Source: Pseudomonas migulae
Lineage (GTDB): Bacteria; Pseudomonadota; Gammaproteobacteria; Pseudomonadales; Pseudomonadaceae
NCBI RefSeq assembly: GCF_024169315.1
Contig: NZ_JALJWR010000001.1
Location: 5,072,501-5,136,500, forward strand
Direction of reading: 5' to 3'
DNA: 64,000 nt
In this document: positions 38,032 through 46,945 of the stretch, in pieces
Layout: each line of letters starts with the position of its first letter
How positions within the stretch are numbered: position 1 is the first letter of the stretch
Program-made: the position numbers and the translations under genes
The notes under the pieces: model-generated
The model's database searches: none
Told to the model about the DNA's origin: nothing
Seen by the model: the letters and a program-made list of their open reading frames with translations, nothing else

Positions 38032-38695
38032 GTAGGCGCTGGCCTGCCAGCGATGGCGGCCTGACAGCCGACCAGTTCTCCGCTGACACCCCCGCCCCCT
38101 GTGGGAGCTGGCTTGCCAGCGAAGGCGGCCCAACAGCCGACCAGTTTTCCGCTGACACCCCCGCCCCCTGTGGGAGCTGGCTTGCCAGCGAAGGCGGCCC
38201 GACAGCCGACCAGTTTTCTGCTGACACCCCCGCCCCCTGTGGGAGCTGGCTTGCCAGCGAAGGCGGCCCAACAGCCGACCAGTTTTCCGCTGACACCCCC
38301 GCCCCCTGTGGGAGCTGGCTTGCCAGCGAAGGCGGCCCAACAGCCGACCCGATTTCCCCTGACACCCCCGCCCCCTGTGGGAGCTGGCTTGCCAGCGATG
38401 GCGGCCCGACAGCCGACCAGTTTTCCGCTGACACCCCCGCCCCCTGTGGGAGCTGGCTTGCCAGCGAAGGCGGCCCGACAGCCGACCAGTTTTCTGCTGA
38501 CACCCCCGCCCCCTGTGGGAGCTGGCTTGCCAGCGAAGGCGGCCCAACAGCCGACCCGATTTCCCCTGACACCCCCGCCCCCTGTGGGAGCTGGCTTGCC
38601 AGCGATGGCGGCCCGACAGCCGACCCGATTTCCGCTGACACCCCCGCCCCCTGTGGGAGCTGGCTTGCCAGCGATAGCGGCCTTTCAGGCGCTGA
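38032..38695. repeat. Tandem 69-bp minisatellite with a REP-like palindrome in each unit
   Basis: Units begin at 38032 (degenerate), 38101, 38170, 38239, 38308, 38377, 38446, 38515, 38584 and 38653 (partial). Each starts GTGGGAGCTGGCTTGCCAGC, containing the palindrome GCTGGCTTGCCAGC, and continues with a C-rich linker ending ACACCCCCGCCCC. Because 69 is divisible by three, stop-free repeats appear in several frames; these are not genes. Variants such as CCAGTTTTCC versus CCGATTTCCC recur in a pattern suggesting block duplication. Confidence 0.95.
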
Positions 38696-38699
38696 AGGC

Positions 38700-40415
38700 C
38701 TAAACCTTGGCGCTCACCTCGCTGCGATTGACCAATACCTCCAGCGCATCACTCAAACTCGCAGCCCTGTCTCCAATCAACAGATGCCAGACGCCACCCT
38801 CCAATTGACTGACTCCCTGACAACCCAACGCCTTCAAATCGCACTCCGACAACGCCTTGCCATCCGCCAGTTGCAGGCGAATCCGGGTCATGGCCACGCA
38901 ATCCATCTGCAACACGTTCTCTCCGCCGCCCAGCGCGTTCAGCCATTGCTGTGCTTCCGGCGTCGGCACCGCAGCCGGTGCCGGCGTGTCGATGGCAGCC
39001 GGTGGCGTGGACACCACCGTGCGGCCCAGCGCCGGCATCGCCAAGCGGATCTCATCGGCGATGCTGTCGGCCATCGGCCCGACCACCACCTGCAAACTCC
39101 CACCCTTGCCCGGACGCACCACGGCCATCGCGCCCAGCGCTTTCAGCTCGGCATCGTTGGCCTTGCTGCGATCCACCATGTCCAGCCGCAGCCGAGTGGT
39201 GCAGGCACCCACGGTGATCAGATTCTGCGCGCCGCCCAGCGCCTTGATATAAGCGCCGGCCCGCTCGTTTTCGGCGACCACCGCTGTCTCGGTGATGGCG
39301 ACCCCTTCACGCCCCGGCGTTTTCAAATTGAATCGACGGATGCAGAAATCAAACACCACGTAATAGATCACCGCATACGCCAGCCCGACCGGAACCACCA
39401 GCCAGCCGTTAGTGGATTTGCCCCAACCGAGAATCATGTCGATGAAGCCGCCGGAGAAGGTGAAACCGAGGTGGATGTTCAGCGCATTGGTGACGGCCAT
39501 CGACAACCCGGTCAACAGCGCATGCAGCAAATACAGAAACGGCGCGAGGAACATGAAGGCGAATTCGATCGGCTCGGTCACGCCGGTCAGGAACGAGGTC
39601 AGTGCCATCGACAAAAAGATCCCGCCCATCACCTTGCGGCGTTCCGGCAGGGCGTTGCGGTACATCGCCAGGCACGCGGCGGGCAGGCCGAAGATCATCA
39701 TCGGGAACATGCCGGTCATGAACTGGCCGCCTTTCGGGTCGCCGGCGAAATAGCGCGACAGGTCGCCGGTGATGACTGCGCCCGTGGTCGGGTCGGTGAA
39801 GTTGCCGAAGACGAACCACGCCATGTTGTTGAGGATGTGGTGCAGCCCGGTGACGATCAGCAGGCGGTTGAACACGCCGAAGATGAAGGCGCCGAAGCTG
39901 CCACTCTCCATCATCAGGGTGCCGAAGCTGTTGATGCCGTGCTGGATCGGTGGCCAGATCAACCCGAACACCACGCCCAGGCCGACCGCGGCGAACCCGG
40001 TGACGATCGGCACGAAACGCCGTCCGCCGAAGAACGCCAGATACTCCGGGAGCTTGATGTCCTTGAAGCGGTTGTACAGCGCACCCGCCATCAAGCCGCT
40101 GACAATCCCGGCGAGCATGCCCATGTTGATGCTCGCGTCGAGCACCTTGAGGGTGGAGATCATCACCAGGTAGCCAATCACCCCGGCGAGGCCGGCGGTG
40201 CCGTTGTTGTCCTTGGCAAAACCGACCGCGATGCCGATGGCGAAGATCATCGCCAGGTTAGCGAAGATGACCTGGCCAGCGTCGTGGATGATGGCGATGT
40301 TCAGCAGGTCGGTGTCGCCCAGACGCAGCAACAGGCCGGCGATCGGCAGGATCGCGATCGGCAGCATCAGCGCGCGGCCGAGGCGTTGCAGGCCTTCGAT
40401 GAAATATTGGTACAT
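38700..40415 (-). CDS. nagE: PTS N-acetylglucosamine transporter, EIICBB
   Basis: The 571-residue PTS permease has an N-terminal membrane EIIC domain (about residues 1-370, ten or so helices, MYQYFIEGLQRLGRALMLPI onward) followed by an EIIB domain whose phosphorylated cysteine is C405 (GACTTRLRL). A second EIIB-like domain follows with a retained cysteine C506 (DCVAMTRIRL), separated by an Ala/Pro linker. Phosphate comes from the fused EIIA-HPr-EI encoded immediately upstream. I start at ATG 40415, after a GGGAGATCC ribosome site. It is the last gene of the nag operon, 29 bp after nagF. Confidence 0.93.
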   Translation of the reverse strand: MYQYFIEGLQRLGRALMLPIAILPIAGLLLRLGDTDLLNIAIIHDAGQVIFANLAMIFAIGIAVGFAKDNNGTAGLAGVIGYLVMISTLKVLDASINMGMLAGIVSGLMAGALYNRFKDIKLPEYLAFFGGRRFVPIVTGFAAVGLGVVFGLIWPPIQHGINSFGTLMMESGSFGAFIFGVFNRLLIVTGLHHILNNMAWFVFGNFTDPTTGAVITGDLSRYFAGDPKGGQFMTGMFPMMIFGLPAACLAMYRNALPERRKVMGGIFLSMALTSFLTGVTEPIEFAFMFLAPFLYLLHALLTGLSMAVTNALNIHLGFTFSGGFIDMILGWGKSTNGWLVVPVGLAYAVIYYVVFDFCIRRFNLKTPGREGVAITETAVVAENERAGAYIKALGGAQNLITVGACTTRLRLDMVDRSKANDAELKALGAMAVVRPGKGGSLQVVVGPMADSIADEIRLAMPALGRTVVSTPPAAIDTPAPAAVPTPEAQQWLNALGGGENVLQMDCVAMTRIRLQLADGKALSECDLKALGCQGVSQLEGGVWHLLIGDRAASLSDALEVLVNRSEVSAKV

Positions 40416-40444
40416 GGCGGATCTCCCTGGATTTTTTTTGTTGT

Positions 40445-42961
40445 TCAGCTCAGAGGCCATTGCTGGTGACAGGCATGACGCACGGCCGCGGCGCTGCTCA
40501 GCTTGAGCAGGCCTTGGCTGAGGCGTCGGCATTCGGCGGCGTCGAGGTGGCGGACGCGGTCCTTGATTTCGCCGACCTGCACGGGGCTGACCGACAGCTC
40601 GCTGACGCCGAGGCCAATCAGGACCGGCGTGGCCAGCGGATCGGAGGCGAGCGCACCGCACACGCCGACCCAGCGCTTATGCAGCGCCGCACCGGCGCAG
40701 GTCTGGGCGATCAACCGCAGCAGCGCCGGGTGCATCGCGTCGACCCGGGAAGCGAGGCCCGCGTGGTCGCGGTCCATGGCCAGGGTGTATTGCGACAAAT
40801 CGTTGGTGCCGATGGACAGGAAGTCGGCGTGCTCGGCCAGTTGCTCGGCCAGCAACGCAGCGGCCGGGACTTCGATCATCACGCCCAGCTCGGGGCGTTC
40901 AGTCACACCGAGTTCAGAGCACAAGGCGTCGAGGCGCTGGCGGATGTGCAGCAGCTCGTCGACTTCGGTGATCATCGGCAGCAGGATCCGGCAGCGCGAC
41001 AGCGGACTGACGTGCAGCAGCGCACGCAGTTGCTCATCGAGGATTTCCGGACGGACCTGGGCCAGGCGAATACCGCGCAGACCCAGCACTGGATTGGCTT
41101 CGACGGGGAGCGGCAGGTAGTCGAGTTGCTTGTCGCCACCCACGTCGATGGTGCGGATGATCACCGACTTCTGACCCATGGCGTCGAGCACGGCTTGATA
41201 GGCGCTGCGTTGTTCTTCTTCGTCCGGAGCGCTGTTGCGATCCACAAACAGAAACTCGGTACGCAGCAGACCGACGCCATCGGCACCCTGGGCCAGCGCA
41301 TCGGCGGCCTCAGTGCTGGAAGCGACATTGGCAGCGACTTCAATGTGCAAACCGTCGAGGGTCAGTGCCGGGTGATGTGCCTGGGCTTGTTGCTCGGCGC
41401 GGCGCTGCTGATGGTCAAGTTGTGCCTGATGCACTTGCGCCAAACGTTCGGCGGTCGGCAGCAGTTCCAGGCGACCGCCGTCGGCATCCAGCACCACCGC
41501 TTGTCCCTGTTGTTGATCCAGCAGCGTCGACCCCAGCGCGACCATGCACGGCAAGCCTTTGCCGCGAGCGAGAATCGCCACATGGGACGTCGCGCCGCCC
41601 TCGGCCATGCACAGGCCGGCGACACCTTGCTGGCTCAGTTGCAACAGGTCGGACGGAGTCAGCTCATGGGCCGCAACGATGGCGCCGGCCGGTACGTCGT
41701 AATGCCAGGTCTCGCCGAGCAAGGCGCGCAGCACCCGTTGCTTGAGGTCGCGCAGGTCGTTGGCGCGTTCGGCCAGCAGCGGACTGCCGAGTTGCGCAAG
41801 CATCTCGCATTGCAGGTCGATCGACTGGCTCCAGGCGTGCGTCGCGGCCATGCCCCGGTCGATGGAGGCGTTCGCCGCCTCCAGCAGCGCCGGGTCTTCG
41901 AGCAGCGCGAGGTGGGCGGCGAAGATTGCTTCTTCATCGGTGTGCTTGTGCTTTTTGGCCTGGGCCAGGGTGCTGCCGATTTCACTGCGCACGACGGTCA
42001 GTGCGGTATCCAGGGCGTGCAGTTGTTGTTCGGGGTCGTGGTTGCCGGCATCCATCGGCAGGCTGATGGCGTTCAAGCGAAACAATGGCCCGCTGACCAG
42101 ACCGGGAGCAGCGCAGACACCGTGCAGCACACCCGCTTCAGCCGTCCGGTTGCGTCGGTCAATCGGTGCCGGCGCAACCGCATGATTGTCCTCGGCCAGC
42201 GCGGTGGATAACGCCACCAACAAGGCTTGCAGCGCCGCTTCGGCGTCCGGGCCTTGACAGCTGACCTGCACTTCATCCTGCTCGCCGACGGCCAGGCCCA
42301 TCAGCCCGATCAGGCTGTCGCAGGTCGCCGATTTACCGGCGAAGTGCAGCTGCGATTTGCTCTTGAAACCCTGAGCGGTCTGGCGAATCAGCGCTGCCGG
42401 GCGAGCGTGGAGGCCGCCGCGATAAGCGATACGAATGTGGCCGACAAAGGCTTCCCCGGCCAGGTCCGCTTCAGTCTGCGTCCCCGGCGCATGCCGACGA
42501 ATGATGTGCAGCAACGGCTCGCCGACTTTCACTGATTTCAGCGTGATCGGCCGGGCCTGGAAGTCCTGGCTGTTGGTCAGGATCATCAGGCTGACCAGGC
42601 TTTTGCATTGCTGCGCCACCCTGTCCAGGTCATAGCGCAACAGCGGTTGTCCGTTGCTGACCCGAGCGCCTTCCTTGACCAGCATCGAGAACCCTTCGCC
42701 CTGCAACTCGACCGTGTCGAGGCCCAGGTGCAGCAGCAGTTCGGCGCCGTTGTCGGCGCGCAACGTGATGGCGTGGCCGGTGCGGGCGACGTGCACCACC
42801 ACCCCGGCGCAGGGCGCATGAAGGGTGTCGTTCAGCGGGTCGATGGCGATGCCGTCGCCCATGGCGCCGCTGGCGAACACCGGGTCCGGGACTTTGGCGA
42901 GTGTGAGCACCGGACCGCTGAGCGGGGCGCTGAGGGTCAGCTCTTTATTATTGTTGTGCAT
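40445..42961 (-). CDS. nagF: PTS fusion protein EIIA-HPr-EI for N-acetylglucosamine
   Basis: The 838-residue protein combines three phosphocarriers. The glucose-type EIIA spans about 5-150 with active H78 (LLLHLGLDTVEL) and partner H63. HPr spans about 172-260 with H185 (GGLHARPAA). Enzyme I spans about 280-838 with H460 (GGATSHVAI) and a C-terminal PEP-binding half (GVMIEVPAAA, GVCGALASDP). It takes phosphate from PEP and passes it to NagE. All phosphoryl-accepting residues are intact. A REPIN separates it from the upstream deaminase gene. Confidence 0.95.
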   Translation of the reverse strand: MHNNNKELTLSAPLSGPVLTLAKVPDPVFASGAMGDGIAIDPLNDTLHAPCAGVVVHVARTGHAITLRADNGAELLLHLGLDTVELQGEGFSMLVKEGARVSNGQPLLRYDLDRVAQQCKSLVSLMILTNSQDFQARPITLKSVKVGEPLLHIIRRHAPGTQTEADLAGEAFVGHIRIAYRGGLHARPAALIRQTAQGFKSKSQLHFAGKSATCDSLIGLMGLAVGEQDEVQVSCQGPDAEAALQALLVALSTALAEDNHAVAPAPIDRRNRTAEAGVLHGVCAAPGLVSGPLFRLNAISLPMDAGNHDPEQQLHALDTALTVVRSEIGSTLAQAKKHKHTDEEAIFAAHLALLEDPALLEAANASIDRGMAATHAWSQSIDLQCEMLAQLGSPLLAERANDLRDLKQRVLRALLGETWHYDVPAGAIVAAHELTPSDLLQLSQQGVAGLCMAEGGATSHVAILARGKGLPCMVALGSTLLDQQQGQAVVLDADGGRLELLPTAERLAQVHQAQLDHQQRRAEQQAQAHHPALTLDGLHIEVAANVASSTEAADALAQGADGVGLLRTEFLFVDRNSAPDEEEQRSAYQAVLDAMGQKSVIIRTIDVGGDKQLDYLPLPVEANPVLGLRGIRLAQVRPEILDEQLRALLHVSPLSRCRILLPMITEVDELLHIRQRLDALCSELGVTERPELGVMIEVPAAALLAEQLAEHADFLSIGTNDLSQYTLAMDRDHAGLASRVDAMHPALLRLIAQTCAGAALHKRWVGVCGALASDPLATPVLIGLGVSELSVSPVQVGEIKDRVRHLDAAECRRLSQGLLKLSSAAAVRHACHQQWPLS

Positions 42962-43003
42962 GGCTCGGTCTCATTAAAAATACAGTTCGGATCAACGCCG
43001 TCT

Positions 43004-43113
43004 CCTGTAGGAGCAGCCGGTCGACGCTCGATTGCTCGCGAAGGCGGCATTCCAGCCGCCGATGAAGCATCGGATGTACCGACGTCTTCGCGAGCAAGCT
43101 CTGCTCCTACAGG
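43004..43113. repeat. REPIN inside the nag operon
   Basis: CCTGTAGGAGCAGCCGGTCG with GCTCGCGAAGGC, and inverted GCTTCGCGAG-like/CTGCTCCTACAGG arms, frame a spacer. It fills the 173-bp gap between the deaminase gene and nagF and could stabilise the upstream part of the transcript. Confidence 0.8.
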
Positions 43114-43134
43114 GTTATGCATTCGCCATTTGAA

Positions 43135-44157
43135 TCAATGCGTGCGCGTGACTTTGCTCAGGTGCCGCGGCTGGTCGGGGTCCATGCCACGGGCGACTGC
43201 CAAACCGGCGGCCATGACATAGAAACTCTGGATCGCCAGAATCGGGTCAAGGGCCGGGTGCTCGGCGCGGGTCAGGGTGAGGTCGCGTTCGGCGATGTCA
43301 TCCGGCGCGGCCAGCAACACGCGGGCGCCGCGTTGGCGCATGTCGGCGGCGAGGCTGAGCAAGCCCGCCTGCTCGGCACCCCGTGGGGCAAACACCAGCA
43401 ATGGATAGTTCTCGTTGATCAACGCCATCGGCCCGTGACGGACTTCGGCACTGCTGAAGGCTTCAGCCTGGATCGCCGAGGTTTCCTTGAATTTGAGTGC
43501 CGCTTCCTGGGCGATGGCAAAACCGGCGCCTCGGCCGATGACCATCAGACGCTGGCAATCGCGCAGTGCGTCGATGGCGAGGCTCCAGTCCTGTCGGGCG
43601 GCGTCGCGCAGACCTTCTGGCAGTGCAAGGCCGGCCTCCAGCAACTCCTCGTCCTGTTTCCAGTGCGCGATCAGGCGGGCGCTGGCACTGAGGGTGGCGA
43701 TAAAGCTCTTGGTCGCGGCGACGCTGCTTTCCGTTCCCGCGCACAGCGGCAGGCTGAATTCACACGCGGCTTCCAGCGGCGAGCTCTCGGCGTTGACCAT
43801 GGCAATGCTCAAGGCGCCGCGCTTGCGCAGCAAACGCAGGCTGTTGACCAGGTCCGGGCTCTGCCCGGATTGCGAGAAGGCGAACGCCACCTGCCCGCTG
43901 ACCTTCAAGGGCGCTTGCTGCATGGTCACCACCGACATCGGCATCGACGCCACGGGAATCCCCAGTTGCTGCATGGTCAGGTAGGCGAAGTAGCTGGCGG
44001 CATGGTCGGAGCTGCCGCGAGCGACCGTCATCGCCACTTGCGGCGGCTGACGGCGCAGGCGGCCGGCGATCTCGATCATCTGCGGGTCGAGCTGCTGCAA
44101 TTGCGCTTGCACGGCTTCGAACGAGGACAGCGCCTCTTCAAGCATTTTTGAAGTCAA
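43135..44157 (-). CDS. SIS-domain glucosamine-6-phosphate deaminase (NagB-II type)
   Basis: The 340-residue protein has two SIS domains like the isomerase half of GlmS but no glutaminase domain. Sugar-phosphate-binding motifs are seen as ARGSSDHAA and AGTESSVAATKSF. NagB-II enzymes replace the unrelated classical NagB and convert glucosamine-6-phosphate to fructose-6-phosphate plus ammonia. The position directly after nagA (20-bp overlap) supports this role over that of a synthase. It lacks any signal or membrane segment. Confidence 0.9.
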   Translation of the reverse strand: MTSKMLEEALSSFEAVQAQLQQLDPQMIEIAGRLRRQPPQVAMTVARGSSDHAASYFAYLTMQQLGIPVASMPMSVVTMQQAPLKVSGQVAFAFSQSGQSPDLVNSLRLLRKRGALSIAMVNAESSPLEAACEFSLPLCAGTESSVAATKSFIATLSASARLIAHWKQDEELLEAGLALPEGLRDAARQDWSLAIDALRDCQRLMVIGRGAGFAIAQEAALKFKETSAIQAEAFSSAEVRHGPMALINENYPLLVFAPRGAEQAGLLSLAADMRQRGARVLLAAPDDIAERDLTLTRAEHPALDPILAIQSFYVMAAGLAVARGMDPDQPRHLSKVTRTH

Positions 44158-45244
44158 TGTCTTCTCCTTCGACCATGACGGCGGTGAGTGTGAGTGAGCG
44201 ATCCAGCCGCACGCAGTCGGCCCAGGCGCCGGGTTGCAGGCGTCCGCGTTCAGTGAGGCCGAGGTAGTCGGCGGGGAATTGCGAAAGACGCTGCGAAGCC
44301 TCGCTGATCGGCAAACCGATCTTCACCAGATTGCGCAGGGCCTGATCCATGGTCAGCGTGCTGCCCGCCAGGGTGCCGTCGGGCAAGCGCACGCCGCCCA
44401 GGCATTTGGTCACGGTGTGGCTGCCGAGCTTGTATTCACCGTCGGGCATTCCGGCGGCGGCGGTGGAATCGGTGACGCAATACAGGCACGGGATCGAGCG
44501 CAGGGCTACGCGGATTGCGCCGGGGTGGACGTGCAGCAAGTCTGGAATCAGTTCCGCGTATTTTGCGTGGGCCAGCGCCGCGCCGACGATGCCCGGCTCG
44601 CGGTGATGCAGCGGGCTCATGGCGTTGTAGAGATGAGTGAAACTGGTCGCGCCGGCATTCAGCGCCGCCACGCCTTCCTCATAACTGCCGAGGGTGTGGC
44701 CGATCTGCATGCGCACGCCACGTGCGCTGAGGGCGCGGATCAAGGCGTCATGGCCGGCGATTTCCGGGGCGATGGTGATCACGCGAATCGGCGCCAGCGC
44801 CAGGTATTCTTCGACTTCGGCCATCAACGCGGTGTGGGCGAAATTCGGCTGGGCGCCGAGTTTTCCGGGGTTGATGTACGGGCCTTCCAGATGCACGCCG
44901 AGCACCCGGGCGCTGCCGGTCGGGCGTTGCTCACAGAACTCGCCGACGGCTTTGAGCACGCTCGAAATCTCTTCGCTCGGCGCGGTCATGGTGGTCGCCA
45001 ACAGCGAAGTCGTGCCGAAACGCACGTGGGTTCGGGTGATGGTTTCGAAGGCGGTCGCACCTTCCATGATGTCTTTGCCGCCGCCGCCGTGAACGTGCAG
45101 GTCGATGAAACCCGGCAGCAGGTAAGGCAGGTCGTTGTCTGCCGGATTACAGGGCACGCCTTCGATCGACACGACCTTGCCGTGCTGGTGAATCAGCCGG
45201 CCGCGTATCCAGCCGCCGGCGGTGAGGATGTTGTCTTCGGACAT
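44138..45244 (-). CDS. nagA: N-acetylglucosamine-6-phosphate deacetylase
   Basis: NagA removes acetate from N-acetylglucosamine-6-phosphate. The 368-residue amidohydrolase shows the metal and substrate motifs DLHVHGGGG, HLEGPYINPGKLGA, GHT near the centre and VTDSTAAAGMPDG with the catalytic aspartate. I start at ATG 45244 (MSEDNILTAGG); the frame opens earlier but overlaps the space after nagR. The 3' end overlaps the next gene by 20 bp, coupling deacetylation and deamination. Confidence 0.95.
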   Translation of the reverse strand: MSEDNILTAGGWIRGRLIHQHGKVVSIEGVPCNPADNDLPYLLPGFIDLHVHGGGGKDIMEGATAFETITRTHVRFGTTSLLATTMTAPSEEISSVLKAVGEFCEQRPTGSARVLGVHLEGPYINPGKLGAQPNFAHTALMAEVEEYLALAPIRVITIAPEIAGHDALIRALSARGVRMQIGHTLGSYEEGVAALNAGATSFTHLYNAMSPLHHREPGIVGAALAHAKYAELIPDLLHVHPGAIRVALRSIPCLYCVTDSTAAAGMPDGEYKLGSHTVTKCLGGVRLPDGTLAGSTLTMDQALRNLVKIGLPISEASQRLSQFPADYLGLTERGRLQPGAWADCVRLDRSLTLTAVMVEGEDIDFKNA

Positions 45245-45275
45245 GATCGGTTCTCGGTTTGAGCAGCGAAGCGCT

Positions 45276-46007
45276 TTATCTACGAAGCTCTGCGACAAAG
45301 TCGTAGTAGTCGTTGCGGCAATAGGTGTCGGTGACTTCGATTGGTGTGTTGTCTTCGAGGTAGCCGACCCGGGTCATCAGCAACATGGCGGTACCGGGGG
45401 CGATTCCGACCAGCGCGGCGAATTCGTCCGAGGCGTTGATCGCCTGAATGTGCTGCAAGGCGCGGACAATCGGTTTGCCAATGCCGTCGAGGTATTCGTA
45501 AAGGGAGTCGCCCACGGCCAGCGGCTTGGGAATGATCGAGGCGGGCAGGGTGCTCATCTCGATGGCCATCACGGTGTCGTCGGCTTTGCGCAGGCGTTTG
45601 AGTCGCGCCACCTTGTCGTTCGGCGAGAGACCGAGGCGGATCAGTTCTTCGTGGGTGGGCGGGGTGATTTCACGTTCCAGCCATTGCGAACCGGGGACGA
45701 AGCCTTTCAGTCGCAACATCTCGCTGAACCCCGAAAGGCGCGACAGTGGTTGCTCCAGACGTGGGGTGATGAAGGTGCCGGAGCCCTGATTGCGGCGAAT
45801 CAGTCCTTGATCGAACAGAACCTCCAGCGCCTTGCGCGCGGTCACGCGGGAGATGCCCAGCAGTTCGCTCAGGTTGCGTTCCGACGGCATCGCCTGCTCG
45901 GCTTTCCACTGGCCGGCATGGATCGCCGCTTCCAGATTGCGCGCCAGTTGCAGGTACAGCGGCGTGGGCTGGGTGTCGTCAGGACGGAGTGCCTGGAGGT
46001 CATTCAT
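45276..46007 (-). CDS. nagR: GntR/HutC-family repressor of the nag operon
   Basis: The 243-residue regulator has an N-terminal winged helix-turn-helix (about residues 15-85, PSERNLSELLGISRVTARKA) and a C-terminal UTRA ligand-binding domain (about 95-240), the HutC/DasR architecture. Such proteins bind glucosamine-6-phosphate or its N-acetyl form. It is the first gene of the nag operon and probably controls itself: repeated TACCA half-sites lie between the -35 and -10 of its predicted promoter. nagA follows 31 bp downstream. Confidence 0.9.
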   Translation of the reverse strand: MNDLQALRPDDTQPTPLYLQLARNLEAAIHAGQWKAEQAMPSERNLSELLGISRVTARKALEVLFDQGLIRRNQGSGTFITPRLEQPLSRLSGFSEMLRLKGFVPGSQWLEREITPPTHEELIRLGLSPNDKVARLKRLRKADDTVMAIEMSTLPASIIPKPLAVGDSLYEYLDGIGKPIVRALQHIQAINASDEFAALVGIAPGTAMLLMTRVGYLEDNTPIEVTDTYCRNDYYDFVAELRR

Positions 46008-46058
46008 GTGGGGTGTCCGATGCGGATATTGGAATGTTGTCGCCCGGTAGTGCAGCGA

Positions 46059-46087
46059 AAACTAATACCACTTAAATACCATGTCAA
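46059..46087 (-). promoter_or_regulatory. nag operon promoter with operator half-sites
   Basis: On the minus strand a perfect -35 TTGACA (46087-46082) is followed after 17 bp by TAGTTT (46064-46059). The spacer contains two direct TGGTATT repeats (complement of AATACCA at 46064-46070 and 46075-46081), exactly 11 bp apart. A repressor bound there would block polymerase. Confidence 0.65.
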
Positions 46088-46154
46088 TGCCAGTACTTTG
46101 CTCTGGGCGCGGCAAAGCCTGCCCTGTTGAGCGACGTAAATATGCTTTGGTTTC

Positions 46155-46165
46155 AAGTGGTATTA
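46155..46165. promoter_or_regulatory. Second candidate NagR half-site
   Basis: AAGTGGTATTA is the exact reverse complement of TAATACCACTT at 46063-46073, lying 92 bp upstream of it. It could serve as an auxiliary operator allowing a DNA loop. Confidence 0.45.
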
Positions 46166-46186
46166 GAGGTGGGGATTTTGGAAGCA

Positions 46187-46263
46187 AAGATCGCAGCCTT
46201 CGGCAGCACCTGCGGAGGAAATTGGTATCTCCCCGTCAGGTGCTGTCGCAGGCTGCGATCTTT
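46187..46263. repeat. Inverted repeat (GATCGCAGCCT type)
   Basis: AAGATCGCAGCCTTCGGCAG and its near-complement CTGTCGCAGGCTGCGATCTT bracket a short AGCACCTGC/CAGGTGCT-containing centre. It is a third family of intergenic palindrome. The gap 46008-46374 holds this, the nag control region and no gene that I can support. Confidence 0.75.
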
Positions 46264-46374
46264 TGAATTTATTTTTCGAAGGGCGACCGAAGGTAGTGGT
46301 CAGAACACAAAGCCGACGGCGATGCAATTCACAAATTTAGGTGCCCGAACAGCATTACCCTCATAGATTGGGGA

Positions 46375-46878
46375 TTACGGGCGAATCTCGATCATCGTGC
46401 CGTCCGGCACCAGACCCCAGACTTCACGCATGTCCATGTTGCGCATGGCGATGCAGCCGTCGGTCCAGTCCAGCGTGTGGAACAGGTTTTCCGGGTAGTC
46501 ATAGGTGTCGGGCGTGCCGTGGATCATGATCATGCCGCCAGGCTCGACGCCCTCGCGGCGGGCGCGGGCAGAGTCGGTGACGTTCGGATAGGAAATGTGC
46601 ATCGCCAGGTTGAATCGGTCACTGACCTTGCGCCAGTCCACCCAGTAAAACCCCTCGGGCGTGCGCTTGTCGCCTTCCATCAACTTTGCGCCCCTAGGCT
46701 GCTTGCCCAGGGAAATGCGGTAGGTGCGCAACGGTTTGCCGTCGGCGATCAATTGCAGTTGATGGGCGGACTTGAGCACCAGTACTTTTTCGATGGATTT
46801 GCCATCCAGGGTGACCACGGTGGAAGCCTGGGACACGACAGCGAACGACAGGCAAAACAGGGCAAGCAACCAGCGCAT
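46375..46878 (-). CDS. Exported L,D-transpeptidase (YkuD domain)
   Basis: The 167-residue protein has a signal peptide (MRWLLALFCLSFAVVSQA) and a YkuD catalytic domain with H120 in IHGTPD and the nucleophile C142 in DGCIAMRN. L,D-transpeptidases make 3-3 peptidoglycan cross-links or attach lipoproteins. No LysM or other wall-binding domain is present, so it is a minimal single-domain form. It stands alone between the nag control region and a Nudix gene. Confidence 0.92.
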   Translation of the reverse strand: MRWLLALFCLSFAVVSQASTVVTLDGKSIEKVLVLKSAHQLQLIADGKPLRTYRISLGKQPRGAKLMEGDKRTPEGFYWVDWRKVSDRFNLAMHISYPNVTDSARARREGVEPGGMIMIHGTPDTYDYPENLFHTLDWTDGCIAMRNMDMREVWGLVPDGTMIEIRP

Positions 46879-46945
46879 TGAAACGATATCCCTAGGAGTG
46901 TCACGACGATTTAATAGTTATAGGTGGTTTTACTGACAAACGCTT

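Noticed and set aside
37883..38641. Protein-like 23-residue repeats in several frames of the 69-bp array
   Set aside because: They appear in more than one frame and on both strands because the unit has no stop; none has a ribosome site or non-repeat domain.
38032..38695. CRISPR array
   Set aside because: The units are near-identical over all 69 bp with no variable spacers, no cas genes are nearby, and the core is a REP palindrome.
37905..40469. An 854-residue open frame on the plus strand across the tandem array and opposite nagE
   Set aside because: Its first part is the 69-bp repeat translated (the repeat length is divisible by three) and the rest is the antisense of nagE.
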